This document shows, in pieces, positions 1 to 12,084 of a stretch of DNA of 64,000 nucleotides. The notes below the pieces were generated by a model that was not told the origin of the DNA, made no database searches, and saw only the letters and a list, made by a program, of their open reading frames with translations. The translations under genes were made by a program, and so were the position numbers. Each line of letters opens with the position of its first letter. Position 1 is the first letter of the stretch. The stretch spans positions 470,302,740-470,366,739 of the forward strand of contig CM042686.1 of the NCBI GenBank assembly GCA_023614405.1, in the 5' to 3' direction. Source of the stretch: Avena insularis. Lineage: Eukaryota > Streptophyta > Magnoliopsida > Poales > Poaceae.

Positions 1-1371
1 AATGATTCAAAATCAAGTGATTCCAAAAGTCCATCGAATAGAGTTTCTTCATGCTTAACGCCAATATGACCTAGACGGCGGTCACATATATGTAGATATA
101 TCATTATCAAGTTTAATCCTTTTAGCATCAACATTATGAATATGCGTAATACTACTATCGAGATCCAATGAAATAAACCATTCAACACGGTGCATGACCA
201 TAAAAGATATTATTCATATAAATCGAACAACCATTATTTTCAGACTTAAACGAATAACCACTTTGCATCAAACACGATCCGGATACAATGTTCATGCTCA
301 GTGCAGGCACCAAATAACAATTATTCAGGTTTATAACTAATCCCGACGGCATATGGAGAGGCAGCGTTCCGACGGCGATCACATCAACTCTTGATCCATT
401 GCTGACCCGCATAGTGACCTCATCCCTTGCTAGTTGTCGCTTGTTCTGCAGCCCCTGAACCGAGTTACATATATTAGCAACCGATCCCGTATCAAATACC
501 AGGTGCTACTGCGAGTACTAATCAAGTACACATCAATAACATGTATATCACATATACCTTTGTTTGCCTTGCCGGCCTTCTTGTCCGCCAAATACTTGGG
601 GCGATTCGCCCAATGGCCAGTCCCCTTGCAATAGTAGCACTCGGTGTCAGACTTAGGGCCAGCTCGGGGTTTCTTTTTAGGCGCGGCAATAGATTTGCCG
701 CCCTTCTTTCCCTTCTGCTTGCCTTTCTTGTCCTTCTTGAAACCGGTGGTCTTATTGATCATCAACACTTGATGTTCTTTCCTAATCTCCACTTCTGCAG
801 TCTTAAGCATTGATGTAAGCTCGAAGAGACTTCTTCATGCCCGGCATATTATAGTTCATCACGAAGCTCTTGTAGCTAGGTGGCAGAGATTGGAGAACAC
901 GATGTATGCCTAAGTCAATGGGAATCGTTATTCCCAAGGACACAAGCTTATCGGCGTACCCAGATATTTTGAGTACGTGCTCACTAACGAAGCTGTTCTC
1001 TTCCATCATGCAGCTAAAGAACTTTTCAGAAGCATTATAACTCTCTACGGCAGCATGGGTATCGAAAATCATTTTCAATTCTCCCATGGTATCAAAGGCA
1101 TTGCCATTTTCGAAACGTCAAGTTCTGGCTCTAGCCCATACAAGATGCCGCAATGAACTAAGTTGTGGTCCTCTGACGAGTTATATAGACGTTCTTTTCC
1201 TTGTCGGGGCATCGAGGAGCTGGTGGGGGCCTAGCGCGCTCTAGCACATATTGCTTTTGTGCAAGAGGAGGAGAATCCTCAAATTCATAGCCCATTGGTG
1301 AAGTTGCTACCATTCGCAGCAAGCTTCTCTTTCTCCATGAACACATTGAAATTAAAAGCAGGTGGTGCCAT
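1..1371 (-). pseudogene. Broken gag-protease coding region of the Copia element
   Basis: The gag start codon on the minus strand is at 1371-1369. The first ~25 codons resemble Copia gag. The frame is then lost between about 1290 and 1090 through small deletions and stops. The middle of gag (UBN2/Retrotran_gag_2 type, with a PPSYKSFVMN motif) is readable at 1087-803. A lysine-rich stretch and one CCHC zinc knuckle (CYYCKGTGHW, with the final Cys apparently replaced) lie at 810-430 in another frame. The start of the protease/GAG-pre-integrase region lies at 412-182. The pieces are in order but in different frames, so the gene is dead. Integrase and reverse transcriptase would lie left of base 1. 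Confidence 0.8.
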
Positions 1372-2411
1372 CTATAACAGAATTTGTAAAATATATTTAG
1401 ACTAAGTTTATGATAGATTGAGTTCAACTAATCCAAATTACTAATGAACTCCCACTCAAAAATGACATCCCTCGTGTCCTTTTGGTGATTACATGAACCA
1501 AATCCACTACACCAAGTCCGATCATCACGTGAGTCGGTGTAGCTTCAAAGGCGAGCATCTATATGGGCATCATATCAACTATATGACTCATGCTTAACCT
1601 TTCGGTCCGTGTTCCGAGGCCATGTCTGTACATGCTAGGCTCGTCAAGTAAGAACCTTAGTATTTGCGTGTGTAAAACTGTCTTACACCTGTTGTATGAA
1701 AGCGTAGAGTCGAGAACACCCGATCATCACGTGATGCCTCAAAACACGATCCACAAAACGGTGCATACTTAAGGAAGAACACATTTTATCTTGATATCTA
1801 AATGAGGGATCATCTTATAATGCTACCAAAAGCGCCAAACTAGCAATATAAGATGCTAATGTGTGAAGTGAGGTGATATGGTCCATGCATTTGATTTCTA
1901 TCATTTGCATCGTGGTATGATCTCTATCATTCCTTTGTGTGTAAGGCCAAGGTCTATGGAACTTACACGTTAAGTGAGTTGTAAGAGTATCTATCATACA
2001 TCTACTTACAACAATACCATATCAATACACTAGCCCAGCAACGATCTAAACTAGACGCCTCTAATTTATCAATTGCAAGTTTTACGTGGCTTAGGGCTTT
2101 CGGAGATAGAACCGGTCTTACCTACGAACATGAACCACAACGAGGATAACCAAGTTATTAGCAACTCGTTGCAAATCAGATATTGACTATAGTAGGAGAG
2201 ACAGACACCCGCTAGCCACTTATGCAAAACTAGTTGCATGTCAGTCGTGGAACCGGTCTCATGTACGATGACATGTAAGGTTGGTCCGGGCCGCTTCATC
2301 CCACTATGCCACCAATATCCAAAGTACATAGAAGATGCAATAACATGATCATCATCGCCCATATATAAACATATGTGTACTACCCGTGCAAAGCACCTAC
2401 GCATAGATCAG

Positions 2412-2423
2412 GCTCTGATACCA
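2412..2423 (-). other. tRNA-iMet primer-binding site
   Basis: The minus strand reads TGGTATCAGAGC one base inside the LTR end. This is the usual Copia primer-binding site, complementary to the 3' end of initiator tRNA-Met. Confidence 0.85.
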
Positions 2424-2424
2424 C

Positions 2425-4040
2425 TGTTGGGTCCGCAGCATAGAAAACAAAAAAATTCCTACGATGAGAACTATACGCCAAGATCTATCTACTAGATACA
2501 GAGCAACGGGTGGACATACATCCATGGAGAACTTACCCTCGAAGACAACGAGCTTTGTTAATGAGTAGGAACTCGTGGTTGATGTTGTCGTACACTTGCT
2601 GATCTCAAGATCGTGAGGAAGTCCGAGCGCCGCAACTCAGCAGCGCATCCGCACTCGCACATACGTTCAAGCCATCGGACAACCTCCACCTCCTCGTTCC
2701 AGCGATCCAGCGGAAGCAGCAACTCCTTCCAGATGAAATGCCACCGGGAACATGTATCTCGCTAATCCGAGACCATGGGGAATAATTCTAGAGGGGGAAT
2801 GGGTGACCTTTTATAGGAGGAGGGGGGGTGCCCTATCTCTCCATGGCCGGCGCATGGGGGGGTGACCCCTCACCTCCCCCATTCATGTGGTGGTAACCCC
2901 TCCACATTAAAATGCCTCTTCACATTCCCCTTTAAAGTCCCTACTTTAAATGCATTAAAATTCTCCAAGTTTAATGCTCTCTCATTTAATAAAACTCTTT
3001 TATTAAATTTATTCGGAATTTTGTTAATTACTTTAATTAACAAACATTCACATATAACCCCTTGCAATATTTCAATATCACATGCAGAACCACTTTCTGC
3101 AATTTCACCCGAAACAATTGTTGGTTTCTATCAAAACAATTCCTGCGCTTTGCAATTCTTTCGTCTGAAACATATGTGCTCCAAAATGGTGTCCGGGAAC
3201 TCTTAAGTGTGTCACCCTATGGTTAGCGAATAATGCAGACATGATTGAGACTCTTCTCAGATTAATAATCAGAAGCGGGACCTGGAGGTCCATACTGCCT
3301 CCTGCATATTCAACGATCACTTCTGTGATTGTGAGAACCTTTAATGCTTGTAATTTAATCCCTTTGTCTCATGATATAATATATGTCCGAGATTCAATCA
3401 TCGGTATCCAAATACCTAGTTTGATCTCGTTACCGACATGCACTCTTTTCTCGTTCCTGTGATATAACATTTTAGTGATCACATCACTTGCTTGCAAGCT
3501 ATTTCAATGTGATATCACCGAGAGGGCCCAGAGTATATCTATCCGTCATCAGGATTGACAAATTCCACTCTTGATCCATGAGCCTCAACATAACACCTTC
3601 GTAGCACTGAACCCATCTTTATAGTCACCCTGTTACAGTGTGACGTTTGATGTTATCAAGATACTCTTTCGGTGTTAGCAATTAACATGATCTCATGGTC
3701 TAAGGATAAAGATTACTTCGTATGATGTTATAGCAATATAAACATAATGACTTGATCGTAATGCTATACTTCGGATGGATGTTCATCACATCATTCCACC
3801 AATGTTGTGACCTCGTTATTAACAACATCCAATATCCATGATCAGGAAACCTTGATCATCTTGTTAATCAACGAGCTAGTATATAAGAGAGGCATAACTA
3901 GGAACCCTTTTTGTTTATTAAACACACATGTATTGATGTTTCCGATCAATACAATTATAGCATGCAAAATAAACATTTATCATAAACATGGAATAAGATA
4001 ATAACCACTTTATTATTGCCTCTCGGGCATATTCCCTTCA
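2425..4040 (-). repeat. 5' LTR of the Copia element (1,616 bp)
   Basis: On the minus strand it opens with TG at 4040 and closes with CCAACA at 2425. A primer-binding site follows directly, which fixes the inner boundary. The second LTR is outside the window, so no LTR pair can be compared. Confidence 0.85.
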
Positions 4041-5852
4041 CTTGATTGATGCATACCTTGATATTGCTTGTTTTAAACTATTTGTATCTAGTCACTCTTA
4101 TAAACTTTGAAGGTGTCCTATGTATTTATGTTTGCTACTCTATGAGGGACAAGATGAATACTACTATGCTATGTTTTCTTTATGTAAAACAAACAAACGT
4201 CTTATAAAGCATTGTTATTCATTAATCTTTTGTTTGTGACTTTTCATGTTGCAACATAGTTTCTTTGTCTTATTGTTAGAATTTTGTCTTTCATGTTATG
4301 ATTGAAGTACTATGATCCCAGCTATGAATGTTTTACAAATACCTTGATCAAGTTTATGATGGTGCATGTCACCTCAAAAATTATTCTTTTTTTTATCACT
4401 TACCTACTAGAGGACGGGCAGGAATTAAGCTTGGGGATGTTGATACGTTGCAAATGTATCCATAATTTTTGATGTTCCATGCTTGGTTTTATCTACTTTC
4501 TTATGTTTTGTCCACACTTTGGAGTACTTTTCATATGATTTCTTGGACTAACCTATTAACAAGAGCCACAGTGCAAGTTGCCTATTTTCTGCTGTTTTTG
4601 GTTCCAGAAAGTCAGAAAATGAATATTCTCAGAATTGGACCAGATAAAAGCCAAAGTCGTTATTTTCCCAGAAGATTCACGGAGCCAGAAGGAGAGACGA
4701 AGGGGGGCCACAGGGGGCCAAACCACCCCTAGGAGCGGGTCCCCCTGGCCGCGCCAGGGCATGGTGTGGTCCCCCTGGCCGGCCACTGACCTTGCCCCTT
4801 CGCCTATAAGATCCTCCCAATGCAAAAATCCTAAATCATCAAGCCTCCAGCATGAAAAGTTCCGCAGCGCCGCCGCCACCGAAGGGGATATCTGGGGGAT
4901 AGAAAGTCTCTGTTCCGGCACCCTGCCAGGACGAGGACGTGCCCCTGGAGCCATCTCCATCGATCTCCACCACCATCTCCATCACCATTGCTGATTCCCA
5001 TGATGATGAGGGAGTAGTTCTCTCACGAGGCTAAGGGTTTTATCGGTAGCTATGTGTTCATCTCTCTCTATGCATGATCTTATTGAGATCATGAGCTTGT
5101 AATCTATAGATCTACCTTGCTACTCAAGCGCTTTAATAGATCTCTGCTTTCCCCATGTGTGTGAAGTTGACAGTGTGCACACCATGGTGGCATTTAGGCT
5201 AGAGATTACAAATACTTGTTATGAGTTATATTTGGGGTTGATTGTATTTATGAAATTTCGGTGTTTGTTTAAACCATCTAGTGCTCAAGGTGACAGTGTG
5301 GGGTTATCTAGATGCGGAAAGCGAACTTTGAGGTGCGCTTTTATAGCCCTACCAACAATTAGAGTGTCCAACCAGAGAGTAGTTCAGCGTAGTATCATAA
5401 AGAAGAATATATTTATATGAGAGTGTTCACTAGTGAAAGTATGATCCCTAGGCCTTGTTTCTAAGCATTGAAATACCGTTTGCAATTAGATCCAGTACAT
5501 GTTTGTTTGCTTCCATCTTTATTTCAGTTTTACTTTAGTCTTTTCCACGCCAACAAGCTATCTTCTATCACTGTTACCACTTATAATTAACCATACCATT
5601 TGTATTTCACTATCTTTTCGCCGAACTAGTGCACATATACACCTGACAAGTGTATTGGGTGTGTTGGGGACACAAGAGACTTCTTGTATCTTGATTGCAG
5701 GGTTGCTTGAGAGGGGATACCTTTGACCACTTCCTCCCTGAGTTCGATAAACCTTGGGTAATCCACTTAAGGGAAAACTTGCTGCTGTTCTACAAACCTC
5801 TGCACTTGAAGGCCCAACAACTGTCTACAAAAATAGAAGTACGTAGACATGA
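4041..5852 (+). mobile_element. 3' end of a gypsy LTR element, family B
   Basis: Bases 4041-4440 match the 3' non-coding interior of the other gypsy copies (26731-27128 and 44431-44828), including the AAGCTTGGGGATGT purine-rich tract just before the LTR. The 3' LTR follows. The fragment starts exactly where the Copia LTR ends, so the rest of this element was probably separated by that insertion and lies left of the window. Confidence 0.8.
4441..5852 (+). repeat. 3' LTR of the family B element (1,412 bp)
   Basis: It starts TGATACGTTGC after the purine tract and ends GTAGACATGA, where other family B copies end GTAGACATCA, so the terminal CA has mutated. It aligns along its whole length with the LTR at 44829-46243. 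Confidence 0.8.
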
Positions 5853-5904
5853 GTGGCCAACAGTGCTACCATCGGCAGAACAAGTTTCTAGTGCTGGTGT
5901 ACCG

Positions 5905-6212
5905 GGTTGCTACAGGTTGTCGCCGGCTTTGCTACCATGGGCATGCAAGCTTGCTACCGACGGTCGGCGGCTTTGCTACCACGGGTATACAAGGTTGCTA
6001 CCGATGGTGGGAGAGTTGCTACCTTGCTACCACGGGTATACAAGGTTGCTACCGACGGTGGGAGAGTTGCTACCATAGGTTATCGGACTGCTACCGAGGG
6101 CTGGAGGCTTTGCTACCATGGGAGTAAGATGTTGCTACCGGCAGTAGGGCACATTGCTACCATGGGCGTGCCGGGTTGTTACCGATGTCTGATGATCTTG
6201 CTACCATGGGCA
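5905..6212 (+). repeat. TTGCTACC minisatellite, ~43-bp period
   Basis: About seven degenerate units lie right after the LTR end. Each unit alternates a TTGCTACCATGGGC-type half with a TTGCTACCGACGG-type half. Two central units around 5965-6070 are almost identical. The open frames through it come from the repeat and do not look like genes. Confidence 0.75.
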
Positions 6213-6788
6213 TTATATATCTATACCCTAAAATATGTATTAGATATATGCGATTTTAGACAAATGCAAGTCACTTATTTTTGTACGATAAGAGTACAAA
6301 TTAAACAGTTCACGTGCGTTTCGTCTACAGTGTACGGTAGAGATGGCAGTTTGAACCTTTTGGTTACCTTTCTTTTTAATCTAGTACAAACGAATGAACT
6401 AATTTTTTTAAAAAAGTATGATTTATAAAAAAATAATTTATTTCTTTGTACTGAACTGGGTAGAGGATACCCCACTTTCATCTTATGACTGGTACAATGG
6501 TTATACCTTAGTCATATCATAGCAATTCCATGTAGGATGATAGGTGACACGGAGGAGAGAGAACAAAAAGAAGATGTTTGTCTTATCTTAGCTAAGAGAT
6601 CATCTCTTAGCATCAATTTCTCTCACCATAAATTTAGGATGTCTACTTATTAAAGATAAGACTAAAAAATAACTCACTGTACGTCGTGTTTTATAGTTAT
6701 ATCTAGATTAGACAGAACTAGTCTTATCAACCAGCTTTAGAGGACTTAAAATATCTAAATTACTAAGGATCGAATCTGGCGGCCACCG
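6213..6788. other. Unassigned AT-rich sequence
   Basis: No gene or clear element was seen. The TTTAGAGGACTTAAAAT motif at 6736-6756 is repeated at the start of the foldback element at 6789. Confidence 0.5.
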
Positions 6789-7177
6789 TTTAGAGGACTT
6801 AAAATTTAGAAATTTTTTGCTACTGGACACGTTATTTTCTGGCGTTTGCTAAAACACACTGCACAATTTTGTCTTTGCCAGATACCATTACAATTTTGTG
6901 GCACATTTGCCAGAACACGCAGCACGGCTAAAAAGGAAAAGTTTGGCACATGTTCTTCAAACCAGGCCATAACATGGTCAACCGAGCAAAAGCGCTAAAA
7001 CTTTTTTTTTCCGGCCACGTGGTGTGTTCTGACAAATATGCACAAAATTGTAATGATACCTGACAAAGATATAATTGGATAGTGTGTTTTAGTAAATGAC
7101 AGAAAATAACGATGTCCTATAGCAATTTTTTCCTAAAATTTAATTCTACCGTTTTCTTGGACCGAAAGTCCTCTAAA
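6789..7177. mobile_element. 389-bp foldback (hairpin) element, MITE-like
   Basis: The left arm (6789 to about 6935) and the reverse complement of the right arm (7177 to about 7010) match over roughly 140 bp. Both begin TTTAGAGGACTT. Both carry GTTATTTTCTG, CTAAAACACACT and CATTACAATTTTGTG in the same order. The right arm has an extra ~25 bp near its outer end. The loop is about 75 bp with a T-run. No protein is encoded. A non-autonomous DNA transposon or foldback element is likely, but no target duplication was settled. Confidence 0.7.
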
Positions 7178-9271
7178 GGGCTAAGGGGATCGGTTAGGTA
7201 TCTATATATGGACAAGAAGGTCGATCGATCAATCGCCACTGTACTACCGGCTCACGGTACTCGAGCGCTCTTCTTTTGCCATTGAGGACCAGTCGAATGG
7301 TGGACATGGATCGGTCGATCGGAACCATGCCCGAGTCGCTGGGTTGGTACCGCGTCCAAATCCGATGGGTACCCAAGCGAGAACGAAACAAGTGTCTACG
7401 ACCGCCTTGTCCTCTGTGCTAGACGGAAGCCCTACAGCTAAGCTAGGCCAACAAGCAAGCAAGAAACGCAGACTGCCCTTATTTCTAAGGAAAATGTACC
7501 GACATATTCCTACTCATCAACACCACAACTATCCTCGCCCTCACTAGAACCGCACAAAGATTGTTGTGATAGAGTTTGTTGTAGTAGAGTTTATTGTAGT
7601 AGACAACTAAGAAGTCGTCGTACGAAGATCCTAAAGAACCAACGCAAGAGAACAAAAACTTTCGCCATGAAGAGAAGCGTAAATCATAAGGTATACCGAC
7701 CAAATCCAGCGAGATCCACAAGAGACCCAGCTCCATACGCCCTTCGGCGACGCTAGACGCACAACCAGACAGAGGTTAGATGAGAAGGATTTTATTCCAC
7801 CTTCTGGGAGTCGTCGCCGCCATGCCTTTCATTCTGAGTAGGACATAAACCATGATCAGAAAACATAAAAAAATAGAGAACTCCGTGGACAAGGACCGGG
7901 ATCCATCGCGCAAGATCTGCGGCGGCACCAAGGAGGCAGTGAAACCCTAACCACCTATCTCTCTCTCAGGAATGAAGGGGCACCACCATGGTTAGTTGTG
8001 AGACCGCGATGGTTTGATTCATAGTTTTTTGCATTGTTAGGAAAAAACTAATCATTCTAACAACACTTGAACAATATGTATAAATCAAGGCACTCAATTT
8101 TGAATCTGATCCAAATATGTTGACACATAACAAATACAAAGTAGCAAACTTAAATTTGCAGCTAGTAGAGCTATAAGTTTTATTTAGTTTTCAAAGCATA
8201 ATTTATCTTTCCTGTTTCTAAATGCGCAGATTATATATAGATTTATGATTTATTGACACTGTATATGCGTGTCTTTCAAAATTTTCAGACTTGCAGCTTA
8301 CCCATTCGTTGGAAGTGTTAGCTTTGCGACAAGTAAATAACGAAGAACAAAAAAGAAATCGCAGCAAGGGGGACACAAATTTAACGTGGAAAAACCTCTC
8401 CAACAAAGAGAGGAAAAAACCACGGACGCCAGCCAGCGAAACTTCACTATAACAGGGACTGTTTACACAACGCCGGGGATTTTCACAGATACAATTTATC
8501 TAGCCGGCGGCTTACAAGAGGTATATATAACGGTGAAAACCTAGGTCTTCGACGATCCGCATCGGCCCAAGCCTCCGGCGACGGACCTCGCTCCGCTCCG
8601 TCAGAAATTGGCATTTACTTTGTAGAATTTAGATCAACATATAACAAGAAGTAATAATTGTGCATCTAGTACACTAATACACCTAAACCTTTTAGTACTA
8701 CACAGCATGTACCCTCCATCTACATATTGAATTGTTTGTTCCAAAATGTTGTCATGCATACACTGCTATATTTACCACCTTGAGGAATCGACACGCATAT
8801 CTCGCTCAGTAACACGAGCAGATGCAGGGTGATTGGCACACTGAAAACAGCAATACTACCACTGCATTCCATTAAGTCTGAATCACAAGGGTTCCACACA
8901 TTTTTTTCAAACACAATACCATCACTACACACTTTGGTAAGGTTCCAATAGTGTCACTTTTGGTGTCAAACAACTCAAATTAGACTTTACTCGTGAATCT
9001 CGCTCAAGTCTATTTAAGTGACACTGACCAAACGTGATATAGTTGGATGCATATGTATGGTTTGTACCTGAGAAAATTCAAGTACAGAATGGACACCATA
9101 GGACCACTCCATAATACATCTTCCTTTTAGCAAGAACTCCCCTGTACCTTGGCTACCAATCCCTCCGTCCTCTAGTTGTGCCGTGGGGCTCTCTGTGTTG
9201 TTGGCCACTGATCTACACAATCCTTCTATCCACCCATCCTTGATCAAAATTGAGTGTTATGGCTGACGTTG
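7178..9271. other. Unassigned intergenic sequence
   Basis: No supported gene was seen. Short frames at 7194-7740 and 8218-9247 have no recognisable domains. The stretch at about 8340-8620 (a GTGGAAAAACC tract, then a GC-rich tail) looks like degraded transposon DNA that I cannot name. Confidence 0.4.
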
Positions 9272-9283
9272 ACTCGTGGTAAG

Positions 9284-9402
9284 ATGAGACTATGTCTAGT
9301 AGCTTGAGTGGCTAAGTGGATTACAACGCCCTACCATCCAAGTTCGAGTTCTTCTTGGCTTGAAGTTAGACGTATTTTCGTGCATCATGTGTTTGTCTTT
9401 TC
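9284..9402 (+). mobile_element. Candidate tRNA-derived SINE (119 bp)
   Basis: A pol III A-box-like TGGCTAAGTGG at 9309-9319 and a B-box-like AGTTCGAGTTC at 9341-9351 lie about 22 bp apart, with a T-rich 3' end (TTTGTCTTTT). The segment is bounded by near-identical repeats, ACTCGTGGTAAG (9272-9283) and ACTCGTGGTCAAG (9403-9415), which fit a target-site duplication. Size and T-rich end resemble the p-SINE1 type of grasses. It is not a tRNA gene, because no acceptor stem is formed. Confidence 0.5.
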
Positions 9403-9415
9403 ACTCGTGGTCAAG

Positions 9416-10785
9416 GGTCGGAAAACATTTCAACACATTTTTCACATTAGTAAACGAAAGAATTTAACCACTTCAAGCCAATAAAATTGTCAAAGCAGAG
9501 TATTTTTCTTGACACAGAAGGTTTGAGAAGAGCCTATCTTTAAATTAATAAAGCCAGCGTCAAAGCAGAGTTCCATAGAGAGAGTTATGTGTTGTTGTAG
9601 CAAAAATATTGCGTTCCTATTTTACCAAAACAGGTGTAGAACAACTTTTCATGTATGTAACGCGATCTTCGAATGGTTACTTTATATGTCTGTGAGTGCT
9701 CGGAACTATGGTCAGGTTAAACTAGCTTCCCACGTGCCGGTTTAACCCTAATATTTCCATGGACTATTGGTAGGGTTCTTAGATACATGCTGCCAAGGTT
9801 AAGTCCAAAGTGTTGGTCTCCCTACCCATTTTGGTGGCCTCGCAACAGTCAAAACTAGAAAAAAAAAACCAGCCGACAATTTTTTTGGGAACCGCTGCAT
9901 GGTTTTTTCTTATTGATTTTCTCCATTTGGGTGCCCTTATTTGTTCTTTTGCTCTTCACTTTTTTGGGTGCCTCCTTGAGTGTCTTTCTAACTCAACCTA
10001 TCGGTGCTTTGTAAGTTTTGTTTGGTTCTCCGAAGTAACATGTTGATATTTGGCCATGAACTGTTGCCAAAAATCCAAGATTGGTCTTTGAGAGTCTAAG
10101 TTTGTTCCTTCAACTAGGTGTCAGGTATTCTTGGTTAAAATTGTCCATAACTGGTGTCTTACTAATTTTTTTTCGGAGATTGACATAACAATAGTTTCAC
10201 ATATATGTTATCCCGGTTATGAATTGATGTCTATATTTGTTCTAGATAATACTTTTTTTTTACTTTCTTTTCCTTTGAAATCCAAATCTTTTGTAGAAAC
10301 AGGTCATGTAATCTTTTTACTTTTTTGAATCTTTTTTGTGCTTCTAGGAAAAAGTTACGTCTTCCTCCCAACAAACGAAACAATTGATATATAGGTTGTC
10401 ATATAAACGAAACTGTCGCCATGTCTACCTGGAGAGTACAAAAACCACAGATACTGAGCATATGGGAATGATTTCAGCCAACTGTGGTTCAATCAAACTT
10501 GAGTAGAGAAGCGTGCGAACAATAATATATATATAATGCACATGATAATACTGTAAGAAAACAAAAGTTACATTCACAAATTACCACGTTACATATATAC
10601 AACCAAATAAACTTTGGGACATGAGAAGAGCTGTAGCAACATTGCAACGTAGAGTAAACAAATAAAAAACGGGCAAGCACTAAGTCTTGCATTATTACGA
10701 TTTTCGATGCATGGTAGGTAATGTAGAACCCCCACATTGATCCAAAGCAATTGCGGTGTTCATAGCAGCAATGACATATCAGTCA
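9416..10785. other. Unassigned sequence downstream of the HMA gene
   Basis: AT-rich with several T-runs. No recognisable coding region was seen. The right end probably includes the 3' untranslated region of the minus-strand HMA gene, but no poly(A) signal can be picked with confidence. Confidence 0.4.
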
Positions 10786-11863
10786 TCACATGATGGAGCA
10801 AGCGTCGGACGGGACCTCCTCGATCGTCCATGGAGGCGGGAAGCATGGCTGCTGGGGCGGCCAGGTGGGCGGCGGCCAACAGTTAGGTGGCGTCGCCGGT
10901 GGTTTGCCACCGCAGCCACAACCGTGATGATGTGACTGCGGGCACTGGCAGGGCTTCGGCTTGGGCGGCTCTGGTGCCGGTGGCGGCGCTGGCGGCGCTG
11001 GCTGTGGGGCAGGTGGGCAGCATTGACATGTCTGGGGAGAGCAGTTCCACGGCCAGCTCTGGCACTGCATGGGGTACGGCATCGGGTACGGGTATGGTAT
11101 GAACTTGTATGTTGGTTTGGGCTCGGGCGGCGGTTTCGATTTGGTTTCTTGTTTTGGCGGATCTTGCTTGGGGCAATGGCATGGTTTTGGTGGGTCAGGT
11201 TTTGAGCATTTAGGCGGGTCAGCTTTCGGACAATGGCACGGTTTTGGTGGATCAGGTTTTGGGCATGGTTTCGGTGGGTCCGGTTTTGGGCATTCACATG
11301 GCTTGGGTGGGTCAGGTTTCTGGCATTCGCATGGCTTTGGTGGATCAGGTTTTGGGCAATGACATGGTTTCGGTGGGTCAGGTTTCGGGCAATGACATGG
11401 TTTTGGTGGGTCAGGTTTCTTGCAATGGCATGTTTTTTCTTCAGGTTTTGGGCATGTTTTTGGTGGGTCTGGCTTCTTGGGTGGCCATTCGTCGACGATT
11501 TCGATCTGCTTGACCACCTTGCAGGCCTTGGAGCAGATCTTCTTGCAGAGCTTATCCGTGTCCAACTTGCCGCGGACGATCACCCTGTTGTCCTTGTCCT
11601 CGTACTCAATCTTCTCGATGCAGTACTCCTCTGTTGCAACGTAAACACAATTTATTACTCCCTCCATGCGCAGTTTGATTGAATAACACCAAAAAAAGGT
11701 AGAAGAAGTAAATCTGGAATAGTTTCCCGGATTCAAGATAGTACTACCATTTCTGGAGTTGAGATTGAGCCCTGGTTTTACCTTGGAGGCCCTCCAGGAC
11801 ATTCTTGATCTTCTTCTTGCAGCGGCCGCATTGCAGGTCTACTGTAAGCACCAGTATAGCCAT
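10786..11863 (-). CDS. Pi21-like: Pi21-like heavy-metal-associated (HMA) domain, proline-rich protein
   Basis: Two coding exons, 11863-11782 and 11630-10786, are joined across a 151-bp GT-AG intron whose phase fits, giving about 308 residues. Residues 1-74 form an HMA fold with metal-binding Cys12-x-x-Cys15 (LQCGRC). Residues 77-160 hold about ten KPDPPK(P)C repeats with HC/EC spacers. A Pro/Cys/Tyr-rich region follows, and the C-terminus is CSIM, a CaaX isoprenylation signal. The order HMA, Pro-rich, CSIM and the join sequence LQEEYCIEK match rice Pi21, a cytosolic protein whose intact alleles favour blast disease; rice resistance alleles carry deletions in the proline-rich part. Role here is inferred from that homology. 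The start is Met11863, directly after an AG acceptor (TTTGCAG), so a 5' UTR intron (about 12084-11864, GTGAGC donor) is likely. A TATATA-like motif lies near 12405-12412. No lesion was seen. GC-rich repeats produce long false frames on both strands. Confidence 0.85.
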
Positions 11864-12084
11864 CTGCAAACAGACACACGGATCGATTGTGAAAATCTTA
11901 CTAAGCAATCCTAAACAAAACCAACAGAATCGTTTCTACAGGTAGCGTCCTTGCTATACTTGTACATATGTCGATCGATCTCTGGAATTTCTAGGTGAAA
12001 GCCAATGTTGATTAGCTCGAGGATTAGCACGGGAGAAACTGAAGGAAACAGACCAGTAATAGGGGGGGATTTGATCAAGCTCAC
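11864..12084 (-). other. Putative 5' UTR intron of the HMA gene
   Basis: On the minus strand a good donor (ATGAG|GTGAGC at 12085/12084) pairs with a TTTGCAG acceptor at 11864, one base before the start codon. Joining them gives ATGAGATGGCT, in which an upstream ATG overlaps the main start in another frame and stops after nine codons. Confidence 0.5.

Larger units (their letters stand above)
1..4040 (-). mobile_element. Ty1/Copia LTR retrotransposon, BARE/WIS/Angela-like, 5' half
   Basis: Read on the minus strand the element has, in order, a 5' LTR (4040-2425), a primer-binding site, about 1 kb of leader (2411-1372), and a broken gag running into the protease region, where the window ends. 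The LTR start (TGAAGGGAATATGCCC on the minus strand) resembles the LTRs of the BARE/WIS/Angela group, the commonest Copia lineage in Triticeae. Gag and the start of the polyprotein carry frame breaks, so this copy cannot make its own proteins. It abuts the interior of a family B gypsy element at 4041 and is probably nested in it. The 3' half and the target duplication lie outside the window. Confidence 0.85.

Noticed and set aside
6481..6735. Possible MITE (CTGGTACAATGG on the left, an inverted CTGGTTGATAAG on the right)
   Set aside because: The ends match over only a few bases and no target duplication was found.
9301..9360. tRNA gene
   Set aside because: A- and B-box-like motifs are present, but no cloverleaf acceptor or anticodon arm is formed. 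A SINE fits better.
11649..11665. TACTCCCTCC motif in the HMA intron, like a Stowaway MITE end
   Set aside because: Only one possible end is present and the intron is just 151 bp, so no complete element can be shown.
10887..11682. Long plus-strand frames opposite the HMA gene
   Set aside because: Shadows of the GC-rich KPDPPKP repeat on the minus strand, whose two-exon gene has a recognised domain and CaaX end.
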